From Cephalotus follicularis (Eukaryota; Streptophyta; Magnoliopsida; Oxalidales; Cephalotaceae), in assembly GCA_001972305.1 (NCBI GenBank), contig BDDD01001754.1, positions 16,568 to 80,567 of the forward strand: a stretch of 64,000 nucleotides of DNA, in the 5' to 3' direction. Of this stretch, positions 12,097 to 23,732 are shown in pieces. Under the pieces are notes generated by a model. That model saw nothing but the letters and a program-made list of their open reading frames with translations. It had not been told where the DNA came from and searched no databases. The position numbers and the translations under genes are program-made. Every line of letters starts with the position of its first letter. Positions within the stretch are counted from its first letter, which is position 1.

Positions 12097-12528
12097 CTTG
12101 GAGATGTGGATAAGGGGGAATTAATAACATTCCTCCAAAATAACAGAGATGTGTTTGCCTGATTGGCAGAAGAGGTCCCTGGGATCAGCCCGAATGTAAT
12201 GGTTCACAAGCTAAGTGTGGATCCAATGAGACCTCCGACTAGGCAAAATAAGAGGAACTTTGCTCCTGAGAGGCAGCAGGCAATAGCTAAGGAGGTGAGT
12301 AAGCTATTGCAGGCAGGGTTCATAAGGGAAGTGCATTACTCAGACTGGCTGGCGAACCTAGTACTAGTAAAAAAAGCAAATGGCAAGTGGAGGTGTGCAT
12401 TGATTTCATAGACCTCAACAAAGCTTGTCCCAAGGATCACTTCCCCCTCCCAAAGATAAATCAGTTGGTGGATGCGACCTCAGGCTACAGAATGTTAAGC
12501 TTTTTGTATGCCTACTCTGGATACAACT
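12097..12528 (+). pseudogene. T1: N-terminal part of reverse transcriptase, truncated
   Basis: The frame continues from the protease across a TAG and then a TGA at the position of a normally conserved Trp (RDVFA then stop then LAEEVPGI, 12159). RT motifs follow: VDPMRPPTRQNKRNFAPER, FIREVHYSDWLANLVLVKK and NGKWR. A frameshift near 12400 leads to DLNKACPKDHFPLPKI and SGYRMLSF. At 12528 the RT stops inside the SGYN segment, before the catalytic YMDD-type box, where copia LTR C1 begins. RNase H and integrase of T1 are not seen in the window. Confidence 0.87.
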
Positions 12529-14373
12529 GTTAGAGATGAAGTGCTGCAAGCCAGTGATGAGCTTGTATTTACTTTATTTTGTATAAATGATTTATAAATT
12601 CAATAAAGATGTTTATGTTTTATGAATGGCTATGAGTTTGTTTCATTAATACATGCTTAATTAATTGTAAATGAATGTCCTGGAATAAAGTTAGAGAACC
12701 AAGTTCATGATGAGATCATGATGTGAGAGTTGGAATCTCGGTATACTTTATTTCGAATCTTCCTGGTCATAGGATTGACACTCAGGGCATGATCAATCCG
12801 GATAGACCAGCATGCACTGTCAGATTGGTAAGCAGTGGGTGACTGATCTCACACTCACTCACATGGACGATGCTATGACAACTACGTGGGTGCTCATTTA
12901 ATGAGTTCACTGAAGGTGACCGTTGATAGAATATATGTATGGAGTTTTACTTACATGTCAGACAGAATTCTAGTTTTACAGCAGTACATGTGGTCCTTGG
13001 ACATGAGCCGTCACTGGATGTCTTGTGCATAGGGTGTTGTGTTTTGATGATGCTTAAATACATATTCTATGAAGTGTATACAGACATTAGTTGGACATAG
13101 TACGCTTATGTATGGAGGCATGTGAACTGGCAACAATGAATCCATTGCTTCTAGTAAAAGAAGATTATGCTCAAGATGATTTTCGTTAGCAATTAAACGC
13201 CTGGCCAGGCTAGCCACGATATCAAGAGTGTGATATCATTGGTTGAATATTAGAGGGGCACCTCTAATATTATTTAGGCTAATGAAAGATAGTCACGAGG
13301 ATAGAGATTAAATTATTGGGATCTGACATAATCCGTACCCTAGATTTAATTAGAGCATTGTCAATGGAATGACTATACGTGCATGTACCTGTAAATAGTG
13401 GTTCGTGAATGATTCATATTACTTGGGGGTCGTTATGCATTGCTAGATTTCGATGTCGACCAGTAGGATGCCCGATATTAAATTGATAAATTAATCTTGG
13501 AAGAAAAAGAATTAAAAGAGTATTAATTTGATATATTGAAGAGAATAATTTTTATGAGATAATAAATATTTAATTGGATAAATTGTGAGCATCACAATTT
13601 AATCCTACGGCCAGCGTAATAGTGAACCCATAGGGTCACACACAATACGAGCATATATTTCTAACACGTGATGAGAAAAAAATAATTGGGATATTATTTC
13701 CTAATTATATTTAATAAGATTAAGTATATAAATATATAAATATATTTAATGAGATTAAATATATATACATATATATAAATATAATTAATGAGATTAATTA
13801 TCTATAATGAGATTAAGGAAAGTAGAAGTCAAAAAGGAGAGAAAAACTATTTAAGGAAGAATCCTGAATGTATTAGGAAACCCTAAGCGTGATATGATAA
13901 GAGTTTGTGTTCTAATATGATTGTCTAGCATCAAGTATATATAGAACACACCCCCCTTCCTATTAGTTGTTGTTGTTGGACAATTTTGTGCTCTCTCTTG
14001 GTGTCTTCTCTCCTGTCTCTCATATACAATCAAGAGTTGAAGGTTTGAGAAACCTGGTGTTAGAAATTGAAGTTTGGTGTGGATACCCTTGAGGCTTTCT
14101 ATACTTGGAAGCTAGAACCGTTTAATCCGTTCAACAAGTAGTTGTGCTTTTAGATGCAAGAAGACTCGTTGGAAGAAGGAAGGAGTCGCTCCAATCATGT
14201 GAGTAATTCCGCCTGCTCCTCCCTATTGTTATATATTTAACTATATATGTATGCTCAAAAGATCCTGGAAACGAACCATGTGGCTTGATATTCTTGAGAT
14301 GATCACACAATATATGTTTTAGGGTTTTATGCATCTATATATTTTATTGCTTAATCGCCATAAGGTTCCAACA
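12529..14373 (+). mobile_element. C1: 5' LTR of a Ty1/copia element
   Basis: It begins TGTTAGAGATGAAG and ends GTTCCAACA, followed by AAA and the initiator-Met primer site. Length is 1845 bp. A promoter-like TATATATAGAAC at about 13937 is followed by a T/C-rich leader. A short A/T-rich stretch with repeated ttaatgagatta words lies at 13720-13815. No coding sequence is present. It interrupts T1 RT. The matching 3' LTR is not in the window, so the target duplication cannot be tested. Confidence 0.88.
13935..13946 (+). promoter_or_regulatory. TATA box of C1 LTR
   Basis: The sequence tatatatagaac lies about 430 bp before the LTR end and just upstream of a pyrimidine-rich leader, as expected for the U3/R boundary. 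The call is made by position and sequence only. Confidence 0.55.
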
Positions 14374-14376
14374 AAT

Positions 14377-14391
14377 TGGTATCAGAGCCGG
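14377..14391 (+). promoter_or_regulatory. C1 primer binding site
   Basis: TTGGTATCAGAGCCGG is complementary to the 3' end of plant initiator methionine tRNA. It lies three bases after the LTR end and fixes the plus orientation. Confidence 0.9.
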
Positions 14392-14700
14392 ATTTGATGC
14401 ATATATATAGTTAGAAACATGTTTCTTGATGATATGCTTGAATTGTTTGGGTTTAATCCGTGAGACGGAAGCATGGATGCAAATTTGCGATTTGGAATTT
14501 TCTAAAGTCGTGTGAAAAGCGTCGATGCCTACGCGTTCATGAAAAGCGTTGACGCCTACGCGGGATACCACTGTCAAGAATCACACAAAGACGCACAAAG
14601 CGTCGACGCCCAAACACACCCAACGAAGAGCACATCAAACACACCCAACGAATCAAAGATGCTAGGACCTTTGTACTCGTCCTCACCAAGTTGATCAAAC
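14392..14700 (+). other. C1 leader with GCGTCGACGCC motifs; gag missing
   Basis: No gag reading frame follows the primer site. Instead, aaagcgtcgatgcc, aaagcgttgacgcc and aaagcgtcgacgcc occur between 14515 and 14612. A short duplication around caaacacacccaacgaa follows at 14611-14650. The sequence then changes to an unrelated minus-strand fragment, so C1 is cut off here. Confidence 0.6.
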
Positions 14701-15110
14701 TCAACCATATGGAGGCCACCTCTGGCTGAGTCTTCTTGAGAATGTTTTTACATATCAGAAAGCTGTTGTGCTACAAGATCACCCTTGGCTGGTAGAAGAT
14801 GTCCTTATGCTAATCAGAAGACAAATGCTACATGTCTGCCTCTTCCTTCAGCTGAGTCTTTTTTCTTTCAAACTTGGCCTTCTGATTAGCAAGATTCTCT
14901 AACCTTCTCCTCTCAGCCTCCTCCAAACTGCGGTGGAGCTCCTCTTCCACTTCATCCCTCTTAGCATTGCTGTCTTTTATGTCGGCCTCCTTGTCTTCCA
15001 ATGCCTTTTTGGCCTAATCTAACCTCATTTTCTTACTATTAGAAATTTCTCGGGCCTGGCCAAGTCCCTCTCCAACAAATCAGAGACATCGCATATGGCC
15101 TAAAAATATA
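14700..15110 (-). pseudogene. Coiled-coil protein fragment, origin unknown
   Basis: On the minus strand one frame reads a charged heptad-like stretch: AKKALEDKEADIKDSNAK, EVEEELHRSLEEAERRR and LANQKAKFERKKTQLKEEAD (about 15010 down to 14830). Stops interrupt both ends. No catalytic motif is visible. Coiled coils of this kind occur in plant transposon-related proteins and in ordinary host proteins, so I give no function. It is flanked by the C1 leader and C2 RNase H and has no promoter or partner. It could be a captured host fragment or the tail of a decayed element ORF. Confidence 0.45.
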
Positions 15111-15306
15111 AATTAGAAAAAATAAAGACATCAAGAAGAACGAATAGTTGGAAAATTTTTGGAGCATAAGGATGTTCAGTAAAATGTGCCAACAACAAGT
15201 TGGAACATAAGGTAGACCAATCGTGTCAGAGGAAGTTTCAGCCCGAGCTCGACGATCGACTGGGAGAACACATCCCTTGACGAAGAGTCAAGCGGTGATA
15301 GCGGTG
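15111..15306. other. Unassigned spacer
   Basis: A/T-rich DNA with no motif that I recognise. At 15292-15310 there is a short duplication (gcggtgatagcggtgatagc) exactly at the boundary with the RNase H fragment, which is probably a rejoining scar. Confidence 0.4.
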
Positions 15307-15665
15307 ATAGCGTTGTACAGCGGCTTCGTGAATATATCTGCAACTTGGTTCAAGGTGTCAATATATTCAAGGAAAATAGCACCATTTTCAACATGGTCTC
15401 TAATAAAATGATGTCTAATTTCAATATGCTTAGACTTAGAGTGTTGAACAGGATTTCTACTCAAGTTGATAGCACTAGTATTATCACATTTTATGCATAC
15501 ATTGCTAATGCTAATGCCGAAGTCACATAGTTGTTGCTTTAGCCACAAGACTTGTGCACAACAACTTACGGCCGCTACGTATTCGGCTTCGGTGGTTGAA
15601 AGAGCCACACTATTTTGTTTCTTGGAAAACCAAGACACTAAAGAATTTCCTAGAAATTGGCCCCC
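15307..15665 (-). pseudogene. C2: Ty1/copia RNase H fragment
   Basis: On the minus strand this encodes the C-terminal part of a copia polyprotein. It reads FLGNSLVSWFSKKQNSVALS, TTEAEYVAAVSCCAQVLW, IKCDNTSAINLSRNPVQHSK and HIEIRHHFIRDHV, then QVADIFTKPL. The glutamate of the EAEY box and the aspartates of CDNTSA and VADIF are kept, so the piece itself is well preserved. Both ends are abrupt. Upstream of QFLGNS it joins LTR-like DNA at about 15665. Downstream of FTKPL it ends in the gcggtgatag duplication. RNase H would degrade the RNA strand of the RNA-DNA hybrid during reverse transcription. Confidence 0.9.
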
Positions 15666-16686
15666 AAGGCCTCCCCTTGAGTATTTCACTAGGTATGCCC
15701 CAATCCGGGCTTGAAACTCCAACCAAGCTTCAACAACCTTCGCTCCAACCAAGCGAATACAAATTGCTCCAACCGAGCAAAACAAGAGACAACCTCTCTT
15801 GTTTATGTGTGAAATAAGTGTTTAAAGGTTTACAAATTCGCAACGAATTTGTTTACAATATAGCTCAATTCTAACAAAGCTTCTAGTATATAGGAAGTGT
15901 AAAGTTTAGAGCTTTGTAATGTGTGTTGTAGCTTTGATGTGTTCTCTTTTGATGTTTGAATGCTTTGGAATTGTACTTGAGATTACTAGAATGAATGTTC
16001 ACTTTGATTACAAGAGATGACCCCAAGAATGCTCCACTTTGGCATTTGTACTTGTGCTCCAACGGATCTATTTTTTAAAGTTCAGTTACAATCTAGTCTG
16101 CTGGATTTATACGGCAGTCAGCTGGATTTGATGGCGCGTATATTTGAATATAGCCGTTGGTGTTGGACAGTCGGCTGCTTCCTCTGGGCAGTCGGCTGGT
16201 GGACATGGCAGTCGACTGGTGCTCTGTTCCAGTCGGCTATTGGAGCTAGAAATGGGGCTTTTGGAAGTCACTGCCTGAATTTTCACAAATGTGGACAGTC
16301 GGCTGGATTCACTGGCAGTCGACTGGATCTTGTGGGTAGTCGACTGGTGCCCTGCTTCAGTCGGCTGTCTTGGCCTGGCAGTCGACTGCTCCCCTGTGGT
16401 AGTCGGCTGGATCATGTGTTCCTGCAATTTCTGGACTTGGTTGAAGAACCAGTCGGCTACACAACCTATGGCAGTCGACTACTCAACCTTGGCAGTCGGC
16501 TGGATTGCTTGGCAGTCGGCTGGATTGCCCTGTACCTGCAGAAATAGCCTTTTGCACATTTTGGACTTAAGATCAAGTGAGTATTTGAAGTTGTAACTCA
16601 GAGAATTATGCATACAAGGGTTATACGTTTGTTAATCATCAAAATAACATATGTAAATGCAATTAACGGGGTGGCAAAGGCCAACA
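15666..16686 (-). mobile_element. C2: copia LTR fragment related to the C6 LTR
   Basis: The right end reads ggggtggcaaaggccaaca, as does the C6 LTR end at 46903 (ggggtggcaaaaagccaaca). The two also share ccaacggatctatttttaa upstream of a GGCAGTCGACTG array, so this is the same LTR family in the minus orientation. The left end is truncated where it meets RNase H. Immediately to the right, at 16687, the broken G2 LTR begins. There is no gene inside. Confidence 0.8.
16075..16530. repeat. Motif array, GGCAGTCGACTGG flavour (C2 LTR)
   Basis: About 18 irregular copies of cagtcggctgg and cagtcgactgg are spread through the U3 part of the LTR, spaced roughly 15-40 bp. The long open frames on both strands here are products of the repeat, not genes. 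Confidence 0.9.
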
Positions 16687-16734
16687 CTATTGGTTTTGAG
16701 ACATGTTGAAGGAACCGTGTTTTGGTTCTCTTGA

Positions 16735-17035
16735 CCGTCGACGCTTAGGAAAGAAGCGTCGACACTATGGATTGTTATACGGAGAATGAGTCCTGATTCG
16801 CGATAAACGTCGACGCTTACAGAAAATGTCGATGCCATGATTTGTTGTATGTGAGAATGGACACGTGTGCCATTGACGCCTGAGGTTCCTACCTCAGAGC
16901 ATCGACGCCAAAGGAATGAGATGTTGACGCGTAAAGTTTCTGGTTGGAAGAATTGACGCTAAGAGTTAAGCGGCGACGCTTAAGTGTCTGGGATGAACAT
17001 TAACGCCTATATGGTGTATGTTGACGCGAATAGAG
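16735..17035. repeat. Motif array, GCGTCGACGCY flavour (G2 5' LTR)
   Basis: Copies include gaccgtcgacgcttagg, agcgtcgacactatgg, aacgtcgacgctta, atgtcgatgcc and gcatcgacgcc. The counterpart in the 3' LTR is at 22876-23170, and the two copies differ mostly at CpG/TpG/CpA positions. Confidence 0.85.
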
Positions 17036-17574
17036 ACCGTTTGCATTATTGAGCATATGTTCGCATTGCATACAATTGTTGATTGAGCTATCACCTGTTT
17101 TCTAAATGTTCTTCATTTTAGAAGTGTATAAATGGTTTATTAAATCATTGTTATATAGAAAATGTTTTCCAAAAGGATTGTTATATATATTGACAAATAT
17201 ATATGTTGCAAGTATTTATATCTATAAATTACTTCAAGTGTTTGAAGGGAAGTGTATTGTTGCAAGTATTTTATGAAGCATAATTTACTTGGGAAATGGA
17301 GTGTTATATATATATTTTTGACAAATATATATATGTTGTAAGTATGTATACTTTTAAACGTTTTGGAAACGAACTGCAATGTTTTGAACGAGATGTTTTG
17401 ATCAAGTATTTATTTTATAAATTACTTGAGTGGTATTGTGTGTGCTGTGATTGCACTGTTATCGTGATTGTGAATAGTGTTGGTACTTAGCCACCGTGCT
17501 AGTATCGTTTACCGTGTATTGATTGTTGTTACTTAGCCACTGTCCTAGTAACGTGGATGTTATTGATTGATTAT

Positions 17575-17960
17575 GAGCTTTCCTAGCACCACGGGACGGT
17601 TAGCTACGCGCTTTCCTAGCTCGGGGCTGGTTAGCATCTTTGTGTTGTTGAGCTTTCCTAGCACCACGGGACGGTTAGCTACGCGCTTTCCTAGCTCGGG
17701 GCCGGTTAGCATCTTTGGATTGTTGAGCTTTCCTAGCACCATGAGACGGTTAGTTGTGCGCTTTCCTAGCTCGGGGCCGGTTAGCATCATTGACGGATGG
17801 TCGAGCTATTCCTAGCCATGTGCCGGTTAGCCTGTGAGCTTTCCTGGCCCTGGACGGTTAGAATCGACATGGGGCGAGCTTTCCCAGCTTGGGGCCAGAT
17901 AGCCGTGAGCTTTTCTGGCCTGGGACGGTTAGGGTCGCTTCGTAGTGGTTGGTCCTTTGG
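17575..17960. repeat. 75-bp tandem array (GAGCTTTCCTAGC...CGGTTAGC)
   Basis: Three good copies start at 17575, 17650 and 17725, followed by shorter decayed copies to about 17960. Each unit holds two related half-units ending cggttagc. The array is open on both strands only because 75 is a multiple of three. Confidence 0.92.
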
Positions 17961-18694
17961 ACGTGTTTGATTGATTGTTTGATCGAGCTTTCCCCGCCTA
18001 CGTGCCGGTTAGCATCGATATGTGATACTACCAACCTTCGGGTGGTAGATATCGGACTCGGACTGGATTGTTGGCCCGTTGAGGCATAACTGATGGTTTT
18101 TTCGGTCCTTTAAGGACATGTTTGTGATTGGTCCGCTGAGGACATGACCGTGATTGTGTTGATGTAGCCCTAACGGGTTGCACCTTTACTGTGAATATGC
18201 ATATATTGATACATATATGTATATATTGATATATACCGTACTGCATCACTGTGCATTCATACATGACATGCATTATCATTGAAACCGAACTGTATTTATA
18301 CTTAGCCGAGTGAGGACAAAGGCTAACCCCCTACAATTTCAGATTGATTTCAGGTTGATGCAGCGGACTGTTACCGTTGAGCTCCGTGGAGCGAATGGAG
18401 TTTTATGTTGTTTTTACTTTTGAGAAATGTTAATGGGTCATTGTAATAAATGAATCGATGAATCGATGTATATTGTTCACGCTCCGTTTGTGGGCAGTTA
18501 ACTTTGATGATGTTTATTGTTGTAGCATGTAGTATGGGATGCATGTTACGTTATAATTCGGCTTATATTTAAATGCTTCCGCAAGTTGTTAATGGATATG
18601 GAAAGTTTTAAATTTATGGTAAATTGCATAATCCGGATTTATATGTTGATTGCCACCACTATATATGTTGTTTGTGAAACGGGGCGTGACAAAG

Positions 18695-18706
18695 TGGTAT
18701 CAGAGC
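18695..18706 (+). promoter_or_regulatory. G2 primer binding site
   Basis: TGGTATCAGAGC, complementary to initiator methionine tRNA, lies three bases after the 5' LTR end at 18691. Confidence 0.9.
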
Positions 18707-18803
18707 ATATATCCATTTATATGCTTAGCTTGGATAAGTTCCTTGGCAATTAACGATTGTTTCCTCGAGACGAACAATGACATCTTTCCTTATAGGAAAC
18801 AAA

Positions 18804-19045
18804 ATGGACGGAAGGAGAAGACGCGGAAGGCCTTGAGCCGTTAATGAAAATGTTCCTGAGGGAGTAAATGACAGAACAGACCCTATGAGCCGTGTAGCGG
18901 ATTACTTCAAGCAGCAGATGGCTGCGAATGCAGTAAACATGGAGGATGTGTGTCGATTGTACGCACAAGCATAGCCACAGTACATGGTTCCAAACCATGT
19001 TGCGCGGCATGATGGAAACCATTTTGGGAGAGCCTGATATGAATG
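18804..19045 (+). pseudogene. G2: gag N-terminal remnant
   Basis: About 100 bp after the primer site a frame starts MDGRRRRGRP. It continues past a TGA as DPMSRVADYFKQQMAANAV and NMEDVCRLYAQA, then a TAG and VPNHVARHDG. An arginine-rich start and an amphipathic stretch at this place are typical for gypsy Gag N-termini in plants. The frame dissolves at about 19045, where a gcgtcgacgcc-like word (gacgtcgacgcctaagg) begins unrelated DNA. No later gag, protease or pol is present in this element. Confidence 0.65.
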
Positions 19046-21460
19046 TAGATACCTATAGTGATGACGTCGACGCCTAAGGGATAGTGTTGACGCCAATAGC
19101 CTTGTTTTGGTGAAACTGCCCAGTTTTGCATGGATTTTGATTTCGATTGAGATCAGGCTAATGTTTAAGCCTCCGAAATAGCGCCTAAGGCTGCTGAGCA
19201 GTCTAGACTTTCCCGGAAGGCTGACCTCGAGACGGCAGACATCCCAAAATCCTGCGGGATATATCGAATGAAGTGACAATGAGGACTTTGAAGTTCGAAA
19301 TGGTCAAGAGACCAACCGAATGAGCCATAATGGCTAAGTGACCCACCGAACAAGCCGTGATGGCTAAATGGTCGATCGAATAGGCCAAAAGGCATAAGTG
19401 TTGTCAGAAAAGTTTCCGTATCGAATATTGGTCGATCGGAATAGAATATGAATGGTCATTGTGAATGGCTAGTGTGTCATCATGGATCGTATTGTATCGT
19501 TATCGATCGCATCGTATCGGAATGGACCGTTGTTGAACGGTTGGTGATCAAATGTACCGTTATTGGACGGATAGTGATCGTTTGAACCGTTGTTGAGCGG
19601 TTGGCGATCGTAAGAATCGTTGTTGGAGGGATAGGGATCGTTTGAACCGTTGTTGAGTGGTTAGTGATTGTATGAACCGTTATTGAATGGATGGTGATCG
19701 TTTGAACCGTTATTGAGCGGTTAATGATAGAATGGGTCGTTATCGATCGGATAGTGGTCGAATGGACTGCTATCGAATAGATGGGCATTACATGGATGCT
19801 CGAACTAGATTGCGAATGAACTGATAGGGCGGACAACTACTTATATGTGCTGGTATGGGACAGTATATATATTTAGTCGACCGTTAGATGTCAACTACAT
19901 ATGTTGTTAGCCTCTAGATTCCTAGTAGAGTGAACGGATATTGACCGTAAACGGCTGTGGGCCGTAAACGGATATGAATTGTGAATGGATATGGACCGTA
20001 AACGGCTATGGACCGTAAACGGATGTGAAATGAAATGGATAGAGCACAATCATGGATTGATACGGGACGAAATGCCCCGGATGATGGTATATGGTAGAGT
20101 TACTGATGACGTATTGTGTTATGACTTGTATAAATGTGAAATGACATTGTTCACATTGCTTATGCTATATACGCATCTCACATGATTGACATTTTATATA
20201 TATCTGCTACACCTCTGCATACATTCATTGCATTTGTATATTGTACACAGCCATTGGCTGCTGACCGTTTCATTGAAATGAAGTGGGTCAGGTTCAGGTT
20301 CAGATGGCAGTTACAGTGATTAGTCAAGACAAGCGCATGGTAAGAAATTTCGTTTCTCCAGCCTATCTTGTGTTATATGAATAAAGTAAGGGAACTGATC
20401 TTTTAAGGCTTGTTATTGTACATTATATGACCTGCCGACTTGTGGCAGTGCGAGAATATAAATGTGTGTTGATGTATTGGACCTGCTGGCATGTGGCAGT
20501 GCATAAATTGATCGGTGTATGATATTGTTGGATATGATCAGACCCATCATTTGAGGTTTTGACGTGATTATCCTTCGCATGCGTATGGTATTATTGGATA
20601 TGATCAAGCCCATCATAGAGCGTATTGAAAGGATTGTTCTTTGCATGCAAATGATATATTTGATTTAGTGGAGATGTAGTCTGGTGTGGGCGGAGCTCCA
20701 GCATATAGATTGTGATGAGATATGAGGGTTAAACCCCAAAACATATAAACTGTGGTTTATCAGGTGGCATGGAGTACGATAAACGAATACTTCATGCCAA
20801 AATTTCGAGAAATTCTAAGAGTATGATTTTATGGATCCATCACTTGAGATATTATAATGATGATTCGGATCTAAATTGTGGTTGTTGAGGGCTGAGCCCA
20901 ATTGTGAACTGTTGGTTCATCCTGAGGGAGTGTGAATATATAAATTGTGTTTTCCTTACAGGAGGCATAGTCCTGTAAACGAATACTTCATGCCCAATTT
21001 TCGGGAGATTATAAGAGTTGAAATGTATTCAACTGATTATTCCGCTGACATGATGTGATTGTTTAAAGTTCTAGCTTATAGCACTTTTGAGTATGATTGA
21101 TGTATGACTGTTGCGGAACTGTGCTGGATATGCCAGTGTAGGATCCTTACTGTTGGGAGATTGAAAGTGATTAACTGAATAAGTGCTAATTGGAGTTATT
21201 TGGAGTTGCGGAATAATAATGGGTAATGTGTTGGGTTCTTGGAGACCTAGTGATATGGATAGGGTATGGTTACAGATTGAACGGATACAGATCGTGCGGT
21301 TACGGAACGTGCGGTCATAAGCAATATGGTTATGGATCGTATGCTTATGAATTGTTTGATGTGGATGAGCTGTGGTTGCAAGCCACTTAGAACGTGAGGG
21401 AGAAGTGAACGCATTCTACCTTCACATGTTTAATATAGGGAATCTCGGGACGAGATTTCT
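19046..21460 (+). other. G2 interior, noncoding patchwork
   Basis: No family-specific protein motif occurs here. About 19280-20000 resembles the degenerate repeat at 1-1056. About 20220-21110 resembles, in opposite orientation, the 3' half of the S1 LTR: both contain gctgacc...tgggtcaggytcagg, ttgagggctgagccca and cgataaacgaatacttcatg. The last of these occurs twice, at about 20778 and 20978. The rest, 21110-21460, is unassigned. The interior of only 2.8 kb cannot support transposition. Confidence 0.6.
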
Positions 21461-21475
21461 TTAAGGAGGGGAGGA
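21461..21475 (+). promoter_or_regulatory. G2 polypurine tract
   Basis: ttaaggaggggagga immediately precedes the 3' LTR start TGTAACGCC. The upstream words gggacgagatttcttt are also typical of the end of chromovirus-type gypsy interiors. Confidence 0.88.
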
Positions 21476-23732
21476 TGTAACGCCCCGAATTTCATAAATA
21501 ATTATTATGAAATTGGTGCGTGTACGATCGTAATAAAATCGATAGAGCCCGGAGTAATAAAAAGGCATTACGCATTTAAGTCGTAATTGTGTTAGCCAAA
21601 ACGGCTAATAAAGCCTATTTTTAATGCGCGCCAATAAAGCCCAAATGTTCGCAATATTATTGCGATTATTTTGGTGGTCGTTTGGATAATTTAATTCGTG
21701 GAAAAATCGGGACCCAGACCTTAGTATTTTTCCAGTAAATACTAAAGGGGGAAGCATTTTGCATAAAGGGAAGGAGAAAGGACACGGGCGCATCACGCGA
21801 CCGTGCAAAGGAAACAGGCAGCGGGCGCTCTGTGCGCCCGCGCCAGAGAGATGGTGAGAGAGATTGGGAGAGAGATCGGAGCAGAGGGAGAGAGAGCGCG
21901 CTGGAGCCAGCCACCGGACCGGGAGAGCACGGCGGTCAGCCCAGGGCCTCCAACTGACGGTAACCTCCTCCACTTCTTCTCTTTTTCTCTTCTTTTTCTT
22001 CTCCTTTGCCGCCACTGTCGCGCCTTTTCCCGGCGTTTCCCGGCGCCGTTAGCATCGCGGGTGGGGTGGGTTTTGGTGTAGAGGGCCCGCTCTTCCCATT
22101 TCCACCACCGGTGAGGCGTGATTTGGCCGGAATCGGCCGGAATGATTGACTGAGTCGACTCAGCTAGTCGACTCACTGTCGCCTGAGACGGCGCGTTCGG
22201 CGCCGAGTCTTGGCGAGTCACGGGCAGTGACGTGTAGGACTGGTAAATGTGTGGCGTTTTTGGGTGGTGATCGGACCTGTGGAGGTCCGAAGAGTTGACT
22301 CAGTGAGTCGCAACTCATTGCCGGCCGTGGCGCGGCGTTCGGCACCGATTCTCGGCGAGTCTTGACCGGTTTTGTGTAGACCGTTCAATGCGGAACCCGT
22401 TGATGGGTGTTTCGCCGCCTGGTTGTGTCGGTCGGAATCCGGCCGGCGTTTCGGCGACGGAAATGTTTTGTGTGTCGAACATAACGGAAATGTGTTGTAT
22501 GTGCAGTGTGTAAGCGGCAATTGGATTCGGCAGTGAGGAACTGATCAATTGGCAAGAACCGGCTTCGGTTCAACGGTTTCTGGAAAAGGTTCGGCAATTG
22601 AACGTGCATCTCGACTGTACGGTTGTTACTGCTGTAACAGGTAGGGGAAGCTATACATGCAAGTTTGAGTTCAATAATATTGTATTGCCATTGATGAAAT
22701 GCATGGTTTGCGGATTGTGAATTGTGTGACTGTGATTCTGTTAGGGTTGCTATGAATAGTTAACCTGTAATGCATATTGCGTTTTACAATGATTGCGGAT
22801 TGAATGGCATGTGTTTTATGATTGAGTCCTATTGGTTTTGGGACGTGTTGAAGGAACCGTGTTTTGGTTCGCTTGACCGTTGACGCTTAGGAAAGAAGCG
22901 TCGACACTATGGATTATTATACGGAGAATGAGTCCTAATTCGCGATAAACGTCGACGCTTACAGAAAACGTCGACGCCATGATTTGTTGTATGTGAGAAT
23001 GGACACGTGTGCCGCTGACGCCTGAGGTTCCTACCTCAGAGCATTGACGCCAAAGGGATGAGATGTTGACGCGTAAAGTTTCTGGTTGGAAGCATTGAGG
23101 CTAAGAGTTAAGCGGCAACGCTTAAGTGACTGGGTTGAACATTAACGCCTATATGGTGTATGTTGACGCGAATAGAGCCCGTTTGCATTATTGAGCATAT
23201 GTTCGCATTGCATACAATTGTTGATTGAGCTATCACCTGTTTTCTAAAATGTTCTTCATTTTAGAAGTGTATAAATGGTTTATTAAATCATTGTTATATG
23301 GAAAAGTATGTTTTCCAAAAGGATTGTTATATATATTGACAAATATATATGTTGCAAGTATTTATATATATAAATTACTTGAAGTGTTTGAAGGGAAGTG
23401 TATTGTTGCAAGTATTTTATGAAGCATAATTTACTTGGGAAATGGAGTGTTATATATATATTTTTGACAAATATATAGTCATTGTAATAAATGAATCGAT
23501 GAATCGATGTATATTGTTCACGCTCCGTTTGTGGGCAGTTAACTTTGATGATGTTTATTGTTGTAGCATGTAGTATGGGATGCATGTTATGTTATAATTC
23601 GGCTTATATTTAAATGCTTCCGCAAGTTGTTAATGGATATGGAAAGTTTTAAATTTATGGTAAATTGCATATGCCGGATTTATATGTTGATTGCCACCAC
23701 TATATATGTTGTTTGTGAAATGGGGCGTGACA
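21476..23732 (+). mobile_element. G2: 3' LTR with an internal deletion
   Basis: It begins TGTAACGCCCCGAATTTC and ends TGGGGCGTGACA. It keeps the U3 start and a GC-rich leader (about 21780-22620) containing gagtcgactcag words and a splice-donor-like aggtagggg near 22640. A motif array follows at 22876-23170. At about 23478 the sequence jumps from gacaaatatata to gtcattgtaataaatg, skipping about 1.1 kb present in the 5' LTR. The right flank is copia C3 gag, so G2 inserted there. The open frames in the leader lack any recognisable protein. Confidence 0.9.
22876..23170. repeat. Motif array, GCGTCGACGCY flavour (G2 3' LTR)
   Basis: This is the counterpart of 16735-17035, with words such as gaccgttgacgcttagg, aacgtcgacgcc and gcattgacgcc. 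It lies upstream of the deletion junction. Confidence 0.85.

Larger units (their letters stand above)
16687..18691 (+). mobile_element. G2: 5' LTR, truncated at its 5' side
   Basis: It ends ACGGGGCGTGACA directly before the primer site, so it is a 5' LTR. It matches the 3' LTR only from position 22829 onward (ctattggttttg). The first 1.35 kb, including the promoter and GC-rich leader, is missing and replaced by C2. It retains about 1.1 kb (roughly 17330-18436) that the 3' LTR has lost, including a 75-bp tandem array. I count about 20 mismatches over the 640 bp shared at the left. A GTCGAC array occupies 16735-17035. Confidence 0.88.

Noticed and set aside
16017..16596. 176-codon frame with Trp/Gly/Ser-rich repeats
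   Set aside because: Translation of the CAGTCGGCTGG array inside a copia LTR.
17560..17815. Open frames on both strands
   Set aside because: They are created by the 75-bp tandem repeat, whose period is a multiple of three.
19480..19836. 118-codon Thr/Ile/Ser-rich minus-strand frame
   Set aside because: Repeat translation (atggaccgttgttgaacgg units); no similarity to known protein motifs.
21605..22221. Several overlapping GC-rich frames on both strands
   Set aside because: They are leader sequence of the G2 3' LTR; no conserved protein motif and no counterpart in the truncated 5' LTR.
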